Counted from the stretch's first letter, positions 10,134 through 21,982 are shown. The stretch is 64,000 nt of DNA from Cryptomeria japonica (GCF_030272615.1 NC_081412.1:686956583-687020582); one strand, 5' to 3'. Notes: generated from the sequence alone by a model not told the origin. Made by a program: numbers and translations.

Positions 10134-11251
10134 TGTTGGCATTTTTTATGTTCATGTTGTGATTGTCATTGATGGACACACACTTGCATTAAGATCCTCT
10201 TTATATGTATGAGTTAGAGCACAACCGGTATTTGTTCCAACCAATATGTTGTAGGTATGTTGTATTATAGTCTTTAGACTATTGATGTTTTGCAGAATGT
10301 GTATACCGGTTTGAAGCGGCATGTTGACCCCAAGCGGTACAAGGGATTAAAGCGGCATAACACATTTTTACCAGTCTTCATTTTGACAAACCGGCAACTG
10401 GTATTTTGTATGAACCGGTAATACTCTATGATGAGTTACCATCCACTGATTGTTTGACGGTGCTAAAACTATAACAGTGCTTTTTGTGTTGTGGTACCAA
10501 GTATGTCCAGGTTCATTGAACCTAGTAAATTGTAATGTAATCCTATTGGACCGACATGAAATCAAATTCCTTTATAAGGACATCATGTCTAGGGTTTTAG
10601 GTTGTTGATGAGGTCGTAGCAAAGAGTTTATGTTGTTGCTAGGGTTTAAGGTGGTTGAGGAGTTGGAAAGAATATGAATGTGTAGAACATTGAAGTAATG
10701 CAGGAGTGCATTAAGAACTACCTATCAAGGATCTAAGTGAGCAGTCTATGCTATTAGATAGATCAAACACTTGTTTATTACTCACATCTTTGACAAGTCT
10801 GTAGCCCTTAACCGGGTAGGCCCAAAAGCCTTTTTGTAAATCCTCTAACAAGGTGGTTCACATCTGTGGATCTAAAATCCTCTAGCAAGGCAGTCTTTAA
10901 TCGGACTTATCTCCTAACAGAGATTGACATTCCTAACAGGATCTGTTCTGGTAAAGAACATTGTAAGACCTTAACCGATCTGACCTTAACCGGTCTGGTT
11001 CCTATTCGACAGATAGTGACTTGTGAGTTCCATCTCACCGTGGTTTTTCCCATTTGGGTTTCCACATCAAATATCTTGCATTATGGTGTTTGTTCTTCTA
11101 TGGGTAAATGCATTATTAGCTATTTGGTTTGCATGTTTGTTAACTGGTTTGTCTGTTAAATTGTTTTACCAATTTACTACTAGTCTTATAAAGTGTTTTA
11201 GTGTGAAGATTTTTTGCATACTAATTCACCCCCCCCTCTTAGTATTCAACA
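10134..11251 (+). mobile_element. 3' LTR of element A
   Basis: The LTR is 1118 bp. It starts TGTTGGCATTTTTTATG right after the purine tract and ends AGTATTCAACA at 11251. Compared with the left LTR it lacks about 18 bp near 10330 and about 27 bp near 10430, and shows scattered substitutions. It is therefore not a very recent insertion. Confidence 0.92.
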
Positions 11252-11882
11252 AAAACTCCCAATCTATCTCTCAGGTACTCAAATGATTCATTGGACAAAG
11301 GTTTAGTGAAAATATATGCAATCTTCTCTTTAGTGTTCACATAAACTAGTCTAACTTCATTTGCCTCCACCTTCTCCTTCAAAAATTTATACTTGATAGA
11401 TATGTGCTTTGTTTTAGAATGAAATACCAGATTCTTTGATATATCAATAGTAGCAGAGTTATCACAGTGAATAACTACCGATGCATCACAATCCACCTTT
11501 ATATCTTTCAACATTTGCTTCATCCATAAAAATTGTGTATAGTTAGTAGCAGCAGCAACATACTCAACTTCAACAGTAGATAAAGAAGTACATGACTGTT
11601 TCTTGTTGATCCATGAAACCAACTTCTTTTCAAGAAAGAAAGCTCCACCAAAAGTACTTTTTCGGTCATCATCATCTCTAGTCCAATCAGCATCTGTATA
11701 TGCACGTAAAGTAAAGTTATCATCCTTAGGGTACCACAAGCCATATTCTGATGTACCTTGCAAGTATCTAAAAATCCTTTTCACCACCATCTCATGATTT
11801 TCTCTAGGATCACTCTGAAATCTTGAAAACATACAAACAACATTCATAATGTCAAGCCTAGTCTGAGTCAAATAAAGAAGGT
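11252..11882 (-). pseudogene. Copia B RNase H and RT C-terminus
   Basis: The minus-strand frame from 11880 down to about 11260 encodes the end of RT (LLYLTQTR) and the copia RNase H. Visible marks are AYTDADW (catalytic Asp), DDRKST, SLSTVEVEYVAA, IHCDNSATIDISKN, HSKTKHISIKY and IFTKPLSNESFEYLR. It is nearly intact, with changes such as STFGGAFF where SGG is usual. RT continues at 27463, where the frame resumes without loss, so the composite at 11883-27462 entered here. Downstream sequence continues at 3475. Confidence 0.88.
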
Positions 11883-12920
11883 TGCTAGGACCCGGAGGCA
11901 ACTGAGAGGGGGGGTGAATCAGTTGTCTATTAATTTCAACCCAAATATAACTTAATCAAACTTGATGCATAATACTGATAAACTAAACTTAATGTCAGTT
12001 GACAATTTAACAGTTAATAACAATACCAGTGAAGTTTAATGCATGAAAATATCATCCATAACACATAACACAGATATTTGTACGTGGAAACCCTGTAAGA
12101 GGAAAAACCATGGTGGGAAACCTTACCCACAATCAGATACTACTGCGGATAGTATGTGTATACAAATGGGGTTTGCACATGCAGAAAGGCCAACTACCTA
12201 GAGCTCACTGCTCAATCACAAAATGAGAGTCACACTGACTACAATTGGATGATTAAATCCAATGATAATGTACTGCTCAAAGTAACATCTTCAATGCTAG
12301 ATTCAGTACTGGTTAAGCTTTGATTGTCTTCTTCAAACCTTCCTTAAATCTTCAAATGATGTTTGTATGAGTAGCTCTGCTTATATTCGCATATACCTTA
12401 TATCACAACCTTATCTCATCTCCTATTTCTATATCAATCTCACAATTGAGATCTTACATATATATCAAAACCTAAGACCAAATGTATAGGTCAGTTTACT
12501 AAGAATATTACAATTAAATCAATTACAAATGAATCAATATATGATACATCATGTCGTCTTATTGCATTTACAATAATAACCAATCAATAAATCATCTCCA
12601 TAACGTGTCATGTTGATCTGGAATAGATAACGTGTGTTGGTCCATAACCTAGACCAATTTGCCGGTAACAAAAAATATGCAAACTCAATTAGACCAATAA
12701 CCAAATCTCCAAAACAAGTGTCCAAACCATGTCTTCGACATAAACAAGTGATCTCCAGATGATAACAAGTCATCCTTAGTGTCGGTGAACCAAATACCAA
12801 TAATTGTGCATAAGTCACTGAACATGTCGGTGAACATAACCAAAGATCTCTAGAAAGATAAGTGTTGATAAGTGTTGACATCAATGACAAAACCAATGCA
12901 TCACATCCATAATACCAACA
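11883..12920 (-). mobile_element. 3' LTR of copia element E
   Basis: The LTR is 1038 bp on the minus strand. It starts at 12920 with TGTTGGTATTATGGATGTG directly after a purine tract and ends TCCTAGCA at 11883. The C-tract appears as GAGGGGGGGTGAATC on plus at about 11906-11920. It is related to the B LTR in layout but distinct in sequence. Confidence 0.8.
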
Positions 12921-13225
12921 ATCTCCCCCTTTAGCATTGATGGCAACACAAGATGGAAAAACCATCTAAGTGCCAAAGTCAGAATGCCAAAAACCAAAAA
13001 CCAACAATCTCCCAAAGAGATCAAATCAAAATATAGATCATCTCTACATCTGTATAATCACTCCCCTAATGAATAATCTCTCCCCCTAGGATAATGATTC
13101 CTAAATACAATTTTTTTCCATAGATATATCTCCCCCTTTGACATCAAATGCCAAAGAAATACAAATACCAGATACAACTAGTTCATAGAACTAATTACAA
13201 ATACCAAGTACTCCCCCTAAGAAGT
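12921..13225 (-). promoter_or_regulatory. Multiple polypurine tracts of copia E
   Basis: On minus, AAAGGGGGAGAT abuts the LTR (12921-12932). Further AGGGGGAGA-type tracts occur near 13005, 13060, 13078-13088, 13130-13138 and 13210-13218. It is the same arrangement as in element B and equally Sirevirus-like. Confidence 0.7.
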
Positions 13226-13329
13226 AGGTCTCCTCCATCAAAACCAGAAAAAGGTTTCTCTGTTAATTTTTGTTGGTCTGATGCCAATCTCCAACTGTCT
13301 AAGTCTCTATCAATGAGGGTATTACCCCA

Positions 13330-14935
13330 AGCTTCTCTCTGAGATATTAAAAGGCATCTTTAGGTAAAGGATTTGTAAAGATTTCTGCAATCTACTCTTT
13401 AGTATTCACATTAACCAATTTCCCTTCCTTTGCTTCAACATTTTCTTTCAAAAAATTGTATTTGATAGAAACATGTTAAGTTTTAGAGTGAAATACCGGA
13501 TTCTTTGATATATCAATTGCCACTAAATTGTCACAATAAATGATTATAGGCTCTTTGCGTTTTACCTTAATGTCCTTCAACATTTGCTTAATCCATAATA
13601 CCTAAGTACAATTAGTTGTTGCTGCAGCATATTCTGATTTTGTTGTTGATAATGATGTACAACTCTATTTCTTGCTCAACCATGAAATTAATCTGCTACC
13701 AAGAAAGATTGCTCCACTAGTAGTGCTCTTTCTATCATCTACTTCTCCTACCCAATTTGCATTGGTATATGCACATAAATCAAAAAATTTATCTTTAGGA
13801 TACCATAAACCAAGATTAGTTGTGCCTTGTAGATACCGAAAAATCCTTTTTATTGTTGAATCATGATTTTCCTTAGGAATACTTTGAAATCTTGAAACGA
13901 TGCATACTGCATTCATAATATCAGGTCTTGTTTGTGTCAAATACAGTAAACCTCCAATCATAGATTTATATCTTGTCGGATTAACAGGGGTTGAACCATC
14001 CTTCAATGATAGTTTATTAGTTGTAGTCATAGGAGTACTTACCAGTTTAGATTTTTCCATACCAAATTTCTTTAGTAGTTCCTTCAAGTACTTTGATTGA
14101 CATATGAATATACCTTTATTAGTCTGTGAAATTTGCAATCCTAAAAAGAATTTTATCTCCCCAATCATAGACATTTCAAATTTTTCCTGCATTTTATTAG
14201 AAAAGTCTTTACACATTCCATCTTCTCCTCCAAAAATGTTATCATCAACAAAAACTTCAATAACCAAGATGTCATCAATGGTCACTTTGAAATATAAGTT
14301 GTTGTCAGCATTACCCTTAGTGTAACCAAGCTTCAAAAGATATTTGTCCAATCTATCATACCAAGCTCTAGGAGCTTGCTTCAATCCATATAAAGCTTTC
14401 CTTAACCTGCAAACCATATCTTTGTCATTTGTTAAAGAAAATCCATCAGGTTGTTCAATGTAAACTTCCTCTTCAAGATCATCATTCAGAAATGCACATT
14501 TAATATCCATTTGATATACTTTATAGTTCTTGTGTGTTGCAAATGCAAGAAATAGTCTGACTGCCTCAATTCTAGCTACCGGTGCAAAGGTTTCATTGTA
14601 ATCAATTCCCTCTTTCTATGAATATCCCTTACACACTAATCTTGCTTTGTTTCTGATTACCTTACCATCTTCATTAAGTTTATTTCTGAATACCCATTTA
14701 GTTCCAATTAAATTTTTGTTTTTAGGTCGGGGAACCAATGTCTATGTGTTATTATTTTCAATTTGTTCCAATTCATCTTCCATAGCCTTAATCCAATGTT
14801 TATCTTCACATGCCTCAAAAATAATTGTTGGTTCAATTTGAGAAATTAAGCATACCACTTCATTTGCCAGTCTTCCTCTTGTCATTACACCTTGATACTT
14901 ATTCCCAATTATCTAACTTTCAGAGTGATTCAATA
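13330..14935 (-). pseudogene. Copia E reverse transcriptase and RNase H
   Basis: The minus-strand coding remnant runs from the RT N-terminal region (GTKWVFRNKLNEDGKV near 14690) through MDIKCAFLN, ALYGLKQAPRAWYDRLDKY, FVDDNIFGGEDGM (catalytic FVDD), SMIGEIKFFLGLQI and MIGGLLYLTQTRPDIMNAV. RNase H follows (AYTNANW, with the first Asp replaced by Asn, then IIYCDNLVAIDISKN). Several stops break it, for example at 13663 in the RNase H. Integrase, protease and gag of this copy are missing, because the sequence stops at 14940 where solo LTR D is inserted and a plus-strand gag follows. It reads in the same direction as B. Confidence 0.85.
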
Positions 14936-14940
14936 TTACA

Positions 14941-16085
14941 TGTTACTACTTATCAAGTTGGCATTAGTTTTATGTTCAAAGTTATTCTATATACTCTAGT
15001 CGGTTATTGAAGAAAGTAGTCTCAGAGCATAGTATACACCGAGCTATCTACCGAGTATCATTTCATGTCTACTAAGCAACAAAGATGACACATCAAGTTG
15101 TTATACACCGAGTGAAACGTGTTACCAGATTCATTGAACCTGGACATACATATGAAAACATGTTACAAGATCGAGGAACATCTAACCGTTATCACATTGG
15201 AAATTGCACTTAAAGATTGTGTATGATTTTGAGGTCATCTAGCCAATGAAATATTTTGCATGGTTATTCATTCGATAAAACATGTTTGTAAGATCGAAGC
15301 AATGAATGGATCACCGTCATAAGAGATCTATTTATACAACATGGATTAAGATCAGAAATATACATGTAGCATGATAGAAAGAAAGATATAGAGATATATG
15401 AAGCAAGATATGTAAAAGCACTAAGTGTTATGACTATTACAGAGACACAGAGGTCACCGAGAAGGATTTCAGAGAACAGTCAAAGAACAGAGTAAACAAA
15501 AGGGTTTACCAAGTTACTATATGGGCTACCAATTTATGCTATAAGCAAGGTAATTTATTCTGAGCACATAAAATCTGTTATAACATTCCAGATGTAAAGT
15601 TGCAGATATTTGTAATGATTTATTGTAATATTTTGAAGTTGTAAGAGAAACCTTTAACAGGGTAAAAGACTCTAATCAAGTCTATAAATTGTAAAGCCTC
15701 TAACCAGGTGCAGCATTTAGTTTAAGTGTTGTAAAATCCTTTAGCAAGGTAGATCTAATAGATCTTGATACTCCTAACAGGGTAAGCTATCAAAAATAGC
15801 TAAACATGTAGCTCTAACCGAGCAACCTTTATTATTGCAGTAGTGAAGTTGTGGGTGCCATCCCCACTGCAGTTTTTCTCTCTAACCAAGAGTTTCTGCG
15901 TAACCAAAATATATGTGTTATGGAGTGAATTATGTATGATTGTTATCTATTTGTTTTATCTTTATATTATGTTATTGCACTATTTGTTTTATGCATAACC
16001 GTAAAGTTATTATTGAAGAAAATTTTTGAAGTACTGATTCACCCCTCCCCTCTCAGTACATTAGCTTTCCATATTGGGCCTAACA
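14941..16085 (+). mobile_element. Solo LTR D with 5-bp target duplication TTACA
   Basis: This is a 1145-bp LTR starting TGTTACTACTTATC and ending GGGCCTAACA, with the C-tract form GATTCACCCCTCCCCTCTCAG near 16037. It is flanked by TTACA at 14936-14940 and 16086-16090, which shows a complete insertion later reduced by LTR recombination. The sequence left of it is antisense copia pol and the sequence right of it is sense copia gag. The joint between those two therefore predates this LTR. Confidence 0.88.
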
Positions 16086-16870
16086 TTACATACAAAATGA
16101 AAGTAACTGCTATTAATGAATTGAGAACAATGCCTAATACATCAGTATCTAAATATACCTTGGTTGGAAAACTTTCAGCTTTTGAGCTTGAGGAATTTGG
16201 TCTTGTTGCTACAATTAAGACAGATTTAACTTTCAAAGCATCATCATCATCATTTGAGAAATCTGATTGGAAAGCACTTTATGCAAGAGAACTTGAAGAT
16301 ATCATAAAGGAAAATGAAAATTGGAACAACTTGAAGCACTATTCGCAAGAAAAATGCCTAAAGGTCCAGTTGGAAGTAATTATGAAGGTAAAGCACCTTT
16401 TAAATGTTTTAACTGTAATAAAATTGGTCATATGGCATCTAGGTGTCCTAATAGACATGCAAGATTAAGAGACGAAGCTAAAAGAACATATAAGCCTAAC
16501 CCTAAATATTAGAGATACAGATTTAAGAAGAATAGAGACAAATCATGTTACTATGCTGATGAAGGAGTTGTTGATGATTCTAATGAGGAACCAGCAGACA
16601 ATGGATGTGCTTTTGTTGCAATAATAGAAGATCAACTGACATCTACTGTACAACTAGTAGAGCAGGCCCTGGCAGCTAAAATTGAAGAAAATGATGACTG
16701 GATCATTGATTCCGGATGTTCACATCATATGACTGGTGATAAAAGTAAATTCTTAACTTTTTAGAAATACAATGGAGGTCTAGTGAGATTTGGAGATGAT
16801 AAAGCTTGTTTTATCAGAGGAAAAGGCACTGTATCTTTTGATGGTAAGCACAATATTGACAACGTTTATT
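16086..16870 (+). pseudogene. Copia gag C-terminus and protease N-terminus (plus strand)
   Basis: The fragment starts in mid-gag (AINELRTMPNTS, KLSAFELEEFG) and continues after a frameshift near 16320 with the zinc knuckle CFNCNKIGHMASRC (about 16402-16443). It then has a lysine-rich stretch with a TAG at 16510 and the protease start with DSGCSHHM (active-site DSG intact) near 16710. It is broken at 16870 by a LINE and resumes at 22477. The matching region of element B is 29605-30480. There is no LTR or primer site upstream, so its 5' end was lost at the inverted joint. Confidence 0.85.
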
Positions 16871-17044
16871 TTTTATTAAGGAAAAAGCAAGTTTTGAAGG
16901 GGCCCCGAAACCCTTTACAAACAAAACTAAAACAGCATAAACAGCAAAAGCGACGAAAACAGAAAAGATCAGAACCACAAAAAACCAACGGATAACCAGA
17001 GAAAACCTAAAAAAGCCATATTAAGCCAGCAGACCTTCCAAAAT
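16871..17044 (-). other. 3' UTR and tail of LINE-a
   Basis: This is non-coding sequence after the last ORF3 stop (TGA at 17045). It is rich in GTTTT repeats on minus, followed by GTTTCGGGGCCCCTTC and the A-rich end. A short GGGCCCC palindrome lies near 16900. Confidence 0.6.
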
Positions 17045-18787
17045 TCAGATTTTTTCCAGGGCTTTTTCCAGGGCTTTTTCCAGGGTGTTGCTAATTTTGT
17101 GCAGCTCCTTGATGTTGTCTTTGAGGTTAGGGGGATCCTTAGTGGATGCAGCCACAGCTTTCTTGACGCTACCCCTAGTTCTCTTCGCAGTACGACCCAC
17201 CTGAGTAGCATCACCGCTTCCAATCTGGATGGTCTCATCATCCAGGTCAAGATCCACAACCGGATTTGGACTGTAGGTATGATCAAAAACCTTGGCAATA
17301 TCCTACAAGTTTTTAGTGACGGTAGAGACGATACGTGGGATAATGCCCATCAGATTTTTCATCGCTTCTTTTCCCTCTTCTAGTGATTTTACCTTATTCT
17401 CCATTTCCTGCTTCCATTTAATCTGCTCTTTGTTTTCATCCTCCCTCTTCTCATTCGAGTTTATTTCCTTTTTTTCTAGGTTTTTCAGGCTCTCATAGGT
17501 CCATCTATCATAATCCATTCTCACCTCAGAGAGTTTCTTGAGGTTATCCAGGATAAGCCCTTTACTGGCACATTCCTTATCCTCGCTATCCCTATCCTTA
17601 GTCAGGTCCTTCTCAGAATCTTTGTTCGTTTCCTTCTCAGAATTCACTTCGGTTTCCTCGTTATCCTTGAGATCTACTTCTTCCATCAAATGGCTATTGT
17701 CCTTACTAGGGCATTCGTTGAGGATAGGGCTTTCATGATCAGGCTCATTATCCCCACTTTCTTCCTCATTACCCAGCTCCTCGTCTTTCCATCTGTCTTC
17801 ACCGTTGGAGTCATCCGTCTCCATTTCGCTGCTTTCCTTAACCATTTCCTTTGTTTCCAACCCAGGAACACTTTTCTTTTTTTTGCTGGAGGATGCCTTC
17901 TCCTTGCTGGTTTCTCCCTCTTCCATCTTTCTCTTGCCCGTAGAGGCAAAAATCCTCTTATTTTCCAGTAGTGCAAGGTTTTTGCAATGCTCATAGATGA
18001 GTAGCAGAAGCCTGCAATGGAGAATTGGGCTGGAAGGGTTATTCCTATGTTTATTGAGAGACTTGGAAAGGGACCGAAACAGGCAGTAGGGCAGGGATAC
18101 TTTCTTGTCATGTCTGAAATGGTTTAAGAGCACGAAGTGGTAGGTGTGGGCCTTGGAGAAATGACCTTCAACCGTGATGTATTCCATAATTGCATTCAGG
18201 ACCCAACCCCACAGCTTCTTGATGTTTGCAGCTTCGTAGTAGCCCCCAGTGGCTTTGTCAATTTTAACCCTCTCTTTCTCTTTCCACGGGAACATATTGA
18301 CTGCGTTGTTGGAGACTTTAAGGTCTTGAAAGAAATTAAGCCTAGTGTGGGGCATTCTGATCATAGTGGATATGAGCCAAGCATCTAGCTTGAACTTAAC
18401 TCCATAAATTTTAAAAGAGCCATTAGACCAGTTTTCAGAAATCTTAGAAACAGCTAGGTTAACCCTACCTTTGTCATAGTCCACGAGCTTCTCCATGAAA
18501 CTGGTGAGGGAGCCCTTCTCCAATTTCACCCAGACTTTTGGTATCGCTTTCCAAGTCGACGTATTATCTGGTTCTTCCCGCCTTAGGTCTCCTCCCATCT
18601 TCGTAAACGAGCTATTTGCTCTATTTCTTTGCAAATTAAAACATTCTTTCCCAATGTTGCTCAAGTTTTTGAACTGAGTAACCCACAAAGCGTGCGTCAG
18701 ATTATTAAAGGTTGTTGAAGATCTGCCACAATGCAAAGTAATGATGGCCTTTCCAGCAAGGCATAAATGATACTTTTTACTTGTCAT
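17045..18787 (-). pseudogene. LINE-a ORF3: downstream protein overlapping the pol stop
   Basis: The ATG at 18787-18785 lies inside the end of the RNase H frame, whose TAA is at 18779-18777. The two frames overlap by 11 nt (ATGACAAGTAA). The frame runs 494 codons to a TAG (17305-17303), then continues 85 codons in the same frame to TGA at 17045, so about 580 codons with one internal stop. Residues 1-280 look globular, with many aromatics (KLWGWVLNAIMEYI, HTYHFVLLNHF, LPYCLFRSLSKSL). An SSSKKKKSV patch near residue 300 resembles a nuclear localisation signal. Residues 310-430 are acidic and lysine-rich, and the rest is helical with two 12-bp repeats coding LEKA. I recognise no enzyme. The placement suggests expression by termination-reinitiation. 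Confidence 0.75.
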
Positions 18788-19600
18788 GATTAAATTGTCC
18801 TTCTCTCCCCATATAATGGTCCTTTCTAAGGAACTCTTTAATGTTTAAATTGAGATCCTCCTCATGCCAAATCATTTGGGAGTCAGAGTTAACCCCATTA
18901 TTCGCTAAACAATCTGCAACACTGTTTTATTCTCTGAAAGCATGTTGAATAATAATTTCTTTGAAACTTGCAATGATCTCCCTAGCTTTCATGATGATAT
19001 TTTCAATAGACCAAGAAGGCTTTGATTCCCCCTTTAAACACTTAATGATATTAAGTGAATCTCCCTCAAGCCATAATTTATCATAATTTAGATTTTTTGC
19101 TATAATTAAGGTGTTCAAGGTAGCAGAGGCTTCGACAAAATGGCTAGTTTGATTCCCCAGAGGTCCAGCCACTGCCTTAAGACAACTTCTAGCAAAATTC
19201 CTGACAATGCCCCTGTATCCAGCTTTACCCGGATTCCCTTTAGAAGCCCCATTAAAGTTAGCCTTAATCCATCCCTAAGGAGGAAAGCACAAAACCAAAC
19301 CTTCTCTTCTAGTCTCCTTGTTAGAAGAAGTGGTAGAAAGGTTCCATCTGTCTTTAAAATCATCTTTAGCAGCAAGTCCTTGATTAATGCAATAAAGGCA
19401 TTCAAAAATACTCCTAAAGATTTTATCTGCAACCACTTCAGGAGTAGCCCTTTTATCCCTAAAAATCTTGTTGTTGCGCTCTTTCCAGATATTCCACATA
19501 ACAATGGGAAAAGTAAGTCTTCAAGTTTCCACAATTTTAGGATTAGAATTAGGGCAATGTCATTGCTGCCAAGAGTCCCCAAGGGAGTTTGGGAAAACCC
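18777..19600 (-). pseudogene. LINE-a RNase H domain
   Basis: The minus frame from about 19499 (MWNIWKERNNKIF) reads through a TAG at 19277-19275 into RNase H. It shows GWIKANFNGASKGNPG (first catalytic Asp is Asn), then LWLEGDSLNIIKCL (Glu-Gly-Asp-Ser present) and HAFRE, a TAA at 18929-18927, and NSVADCLANN. It ends at the TAA at 18779-18777 that overlaps ORF3. The frame is otherwise continuous, so the overlap with ORF3 is not an artefact of frameshifts. Confidence 0.85.
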
Positions 19601-20285
19601 AGCTCAGGTTCCACCTAGTTAGGATGATTTTCCAGATATCCTAGCTAAAAGTGCATTGATTGAGAATCTGGCAAGCCGTCTCTTCTTCCCTGCAGCAAAG
19701 AGAACACCTATTAGGAAAAATAATACCTCTTTTATGAAGATTGTCCAGGGTTAATACCTTATTTTGGATGAAAATCCAGAAGAAGATATTGACCTTTGGA
19801 ACTAACTTCTTGTTCCAAACTTTAGCCCAGATGAGAATTTCTTCCATCGGGTCATTGTGAATAGCCATAGTAGAGGAAACAGAATAAGTCCCATCCTGGG
19901 TTTCCCTCCATATCAATCTATCATCTTTGTTATCTCTAGGGATATTAGCAAAGAGAGCAATTTGAAGGAACTTGAGCCCCAGACACTGCTGGCTAAAATT
20001 AATCCAGTTCCCATTTATCCAGTAATCTCTGACCTTTTCCCCATACCTACTTTTGAACTGGCCTTTCCAATCTTTAAGGATTGAAATTTCCTCCAGAGCT
20101 TTATCCAGGATCCATCTATCTTCCCAAAATCTTATTCTCCTCCCATCCCCAAGGTTCCAAGTTCTGCCAATAGCAGCCCAGCTTTTAGCGAATTGCACAG
20201 CATTCCATATAGTGGATCTTTCAACAATGAAAGAGTTATCAAAGAATTCTTCCTCAGAAGGTTGCATATAGAGATATTTGTTTTT
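19600..20285 (-). pseudogene. LINE-a zinc-finger (zf-RVT) region
   Basis: This is the minus frame of about 208 codons from 20267. It contains WNLGDGRRIRFWEDRW and LVPKVNIFFWIFIQNKVLTLDNL, then the cysteine pair in NRCSLCCREEETACQIL with HC-like residues after it. This is the domain that lies between RT and RNase H in plant L1-like LINEs and probably binds the RNA template. Moderate decay; continuous with RT upstream after one stop. Confidence 0.8.
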
Positions 20286-21982
20286 CTAGACAGAGTTCCA
20301 TTCTCTTTCCTCCCCTTTGAATCTCCAAATTTGTTTGGCTAATAAAGCTTTGTTCATAGAACCAATGTTCCTTAAACCCAGCCCATTAGAGGCCTTAGGG
20401 GAATAGATTTTATTCCAGGCAATAAGGAGAATTTTGTTTTTGACTTCCACTCCCGACCAAAGGAATTTTTTTTGAATTATTTCAATGGCTTCCACAAACT
20501 TTGTGGGGATTTTGAAGAGGTTGAGAGCATACACAGGAAGGTTTTTGAGAGTGGCTTTGAGCAGGGTGATTTTGCCCACTTGACTAAGGACGGCCCCTTT
20601 CCAGCCAGCATGTTTCAAGTTAAGTCTGTCTATCAGCTTGTTCCAAAAGGAGTCCTCAGGCTTAAGACACAGAGGAAGCCCAAGATAAGTAGAGGGAAAC
20701 TCAGAGATATTGCAGCCAAGAATCCTTCCAATCCTTAGTTGCCTTTGGACTGGGGTATTGACGAAAAACAAAGAACTTTTATCCCAATTGATTTTTTGGC
20801 TAGAGGCAGATTCATAAGTATTCAAAATATCTTCATATTATTAGCTTCCATGATGGTGGCTTCCCCCATAGTAATAGAGATGTTGATGAATTGTTCATGA
20901 GAACAAACAACATTGGAAGAGGAAGGTTTTAGACCATTAAGGTTGCCGTCTTCCACATTTTTGAGAATGAATCTGCCTAGGCATTCAGCAAGAATGGTGA
21001 ACAGGATAGGGGATATGGGGTCCCCCTGTCTGAGACCTCTAGAGATTTTGAAGAAATAGGATGGGGAACCATTGACAATAATAGCAGAGGAGGAAGTTTC
21101 CATAAGTTGAGAGCAGAGCTAAATAATTTTGTAACCAAAACCAAATGCTTTCATGATCCTAAGGAGAAACTACCAATTTGCTCTATCAAAAGCTTTAGCC
21201 ATGTCTAACTTTAGGAAGAATCCCTGGTTATTCGCCACTTTCAGGGAGTGGATATTTTCATGAACGGAGATAATGGAATCCAAAATCTATCTTTCGGGGA
21301 CAAAGCCATTCTGCTGGACAGCGATAATCCTAGGAAGAATTTCCAACAACCTAGAAGTCGGAACCTTGGATAAAATCTTGTAAACAGAGTTACACAGGCT
21401 AATAGGTCTAAACTTGTTGAGAGAATCAGCTCGAGGGATCTTTGGGATAAGGACAATGAAGGTGGCGTTCAGCTCCTTAAGAAGTCTTCTGGAGCCAAAG
21501 AATTCTTTAACACCATTGCATATGTCAGCCTCCACTATCTACCAAAAATTTTGGAAGAAAAACATAGGGAATTCATCCGGTCTAGGGGATTTGTCGCCCT
21601 GAAAGGAGAACACTGCCTTTTTTATTTCCAGATTAGAGGGAATACGGCAAAAAAGGTGGTTATTAGCTTCCGTCGAGATAGAAGGAATAGCTTGTAAAAG
21701 GGTGTTTTGATTGTTGAAATCCAGGTTATCCACTTCACCCAGCAGGGTACTGAAATGCTCGAGAGCTTCCTTCCTAATGTCGCAATCCTCTGTTAGGATA
21801 CCTTTATTGTAGGATAGTTTGATTATTCTGTTGGCTGCCTTGTGCTTAAGAGCAGTTAAGTGAAAGAAGCGGGTGTTTTTGTCGACTTCCTTCAAGAACA
21901 AGGCTCTGGATTTTTGTCTCCAGAAAGTCTCTTCATTAGAGATGATGGTGTGGTATTTAGATAAGAGATTATTTTCAGCCAT
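20286..21982 (-). pseudogene. LINE-a reverse transcriptase, catalytic site lost
   Basis: The minus-strand L1-type RT lies in several frames. It shows TFIVLIPKIPRADSLNKFRPISLCN (cut here to its recognisable parts), then [31 protein letters not shown] and LGLPL near the C-terminal side. The box that should read FADD is QFINISITMGEAT (about 20860-20900), so both catalytic aspartates are gone. Stops and small frameshifts occur near 21538, 21286 and 20821. This copy cannot have supported its own retrotransposition in its present form. Confidence 0.85.

Larger units (their letters stand above)
3476..11251 (+). mobile_element. Element A: complete pol-less LTR retrotransposon
   Basis: This is a 7.8-kb element with two LTRs, a tRNA-iMet primer site at 4621, ORF1 (4669-5946), ORF2 (6397-9807), paired purine tracts and 3' LTR. 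Flanking bases are AAAAT (3471-3475) and AAAAC (11252-11256), a one-mismatch candidate 5-bp target duplication. There is no RT, RNase H, integrase or protease in any frame, so it must depend on another element. LTR edges, C-tract and purine tracts resemble those of the copia elements around it. The LTRs differ by scattered substitutions and two indels (about 18 and 27 bp longer in the left copy). It lies in reverse orientation to its host, copia B. Confidence 0.9.
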
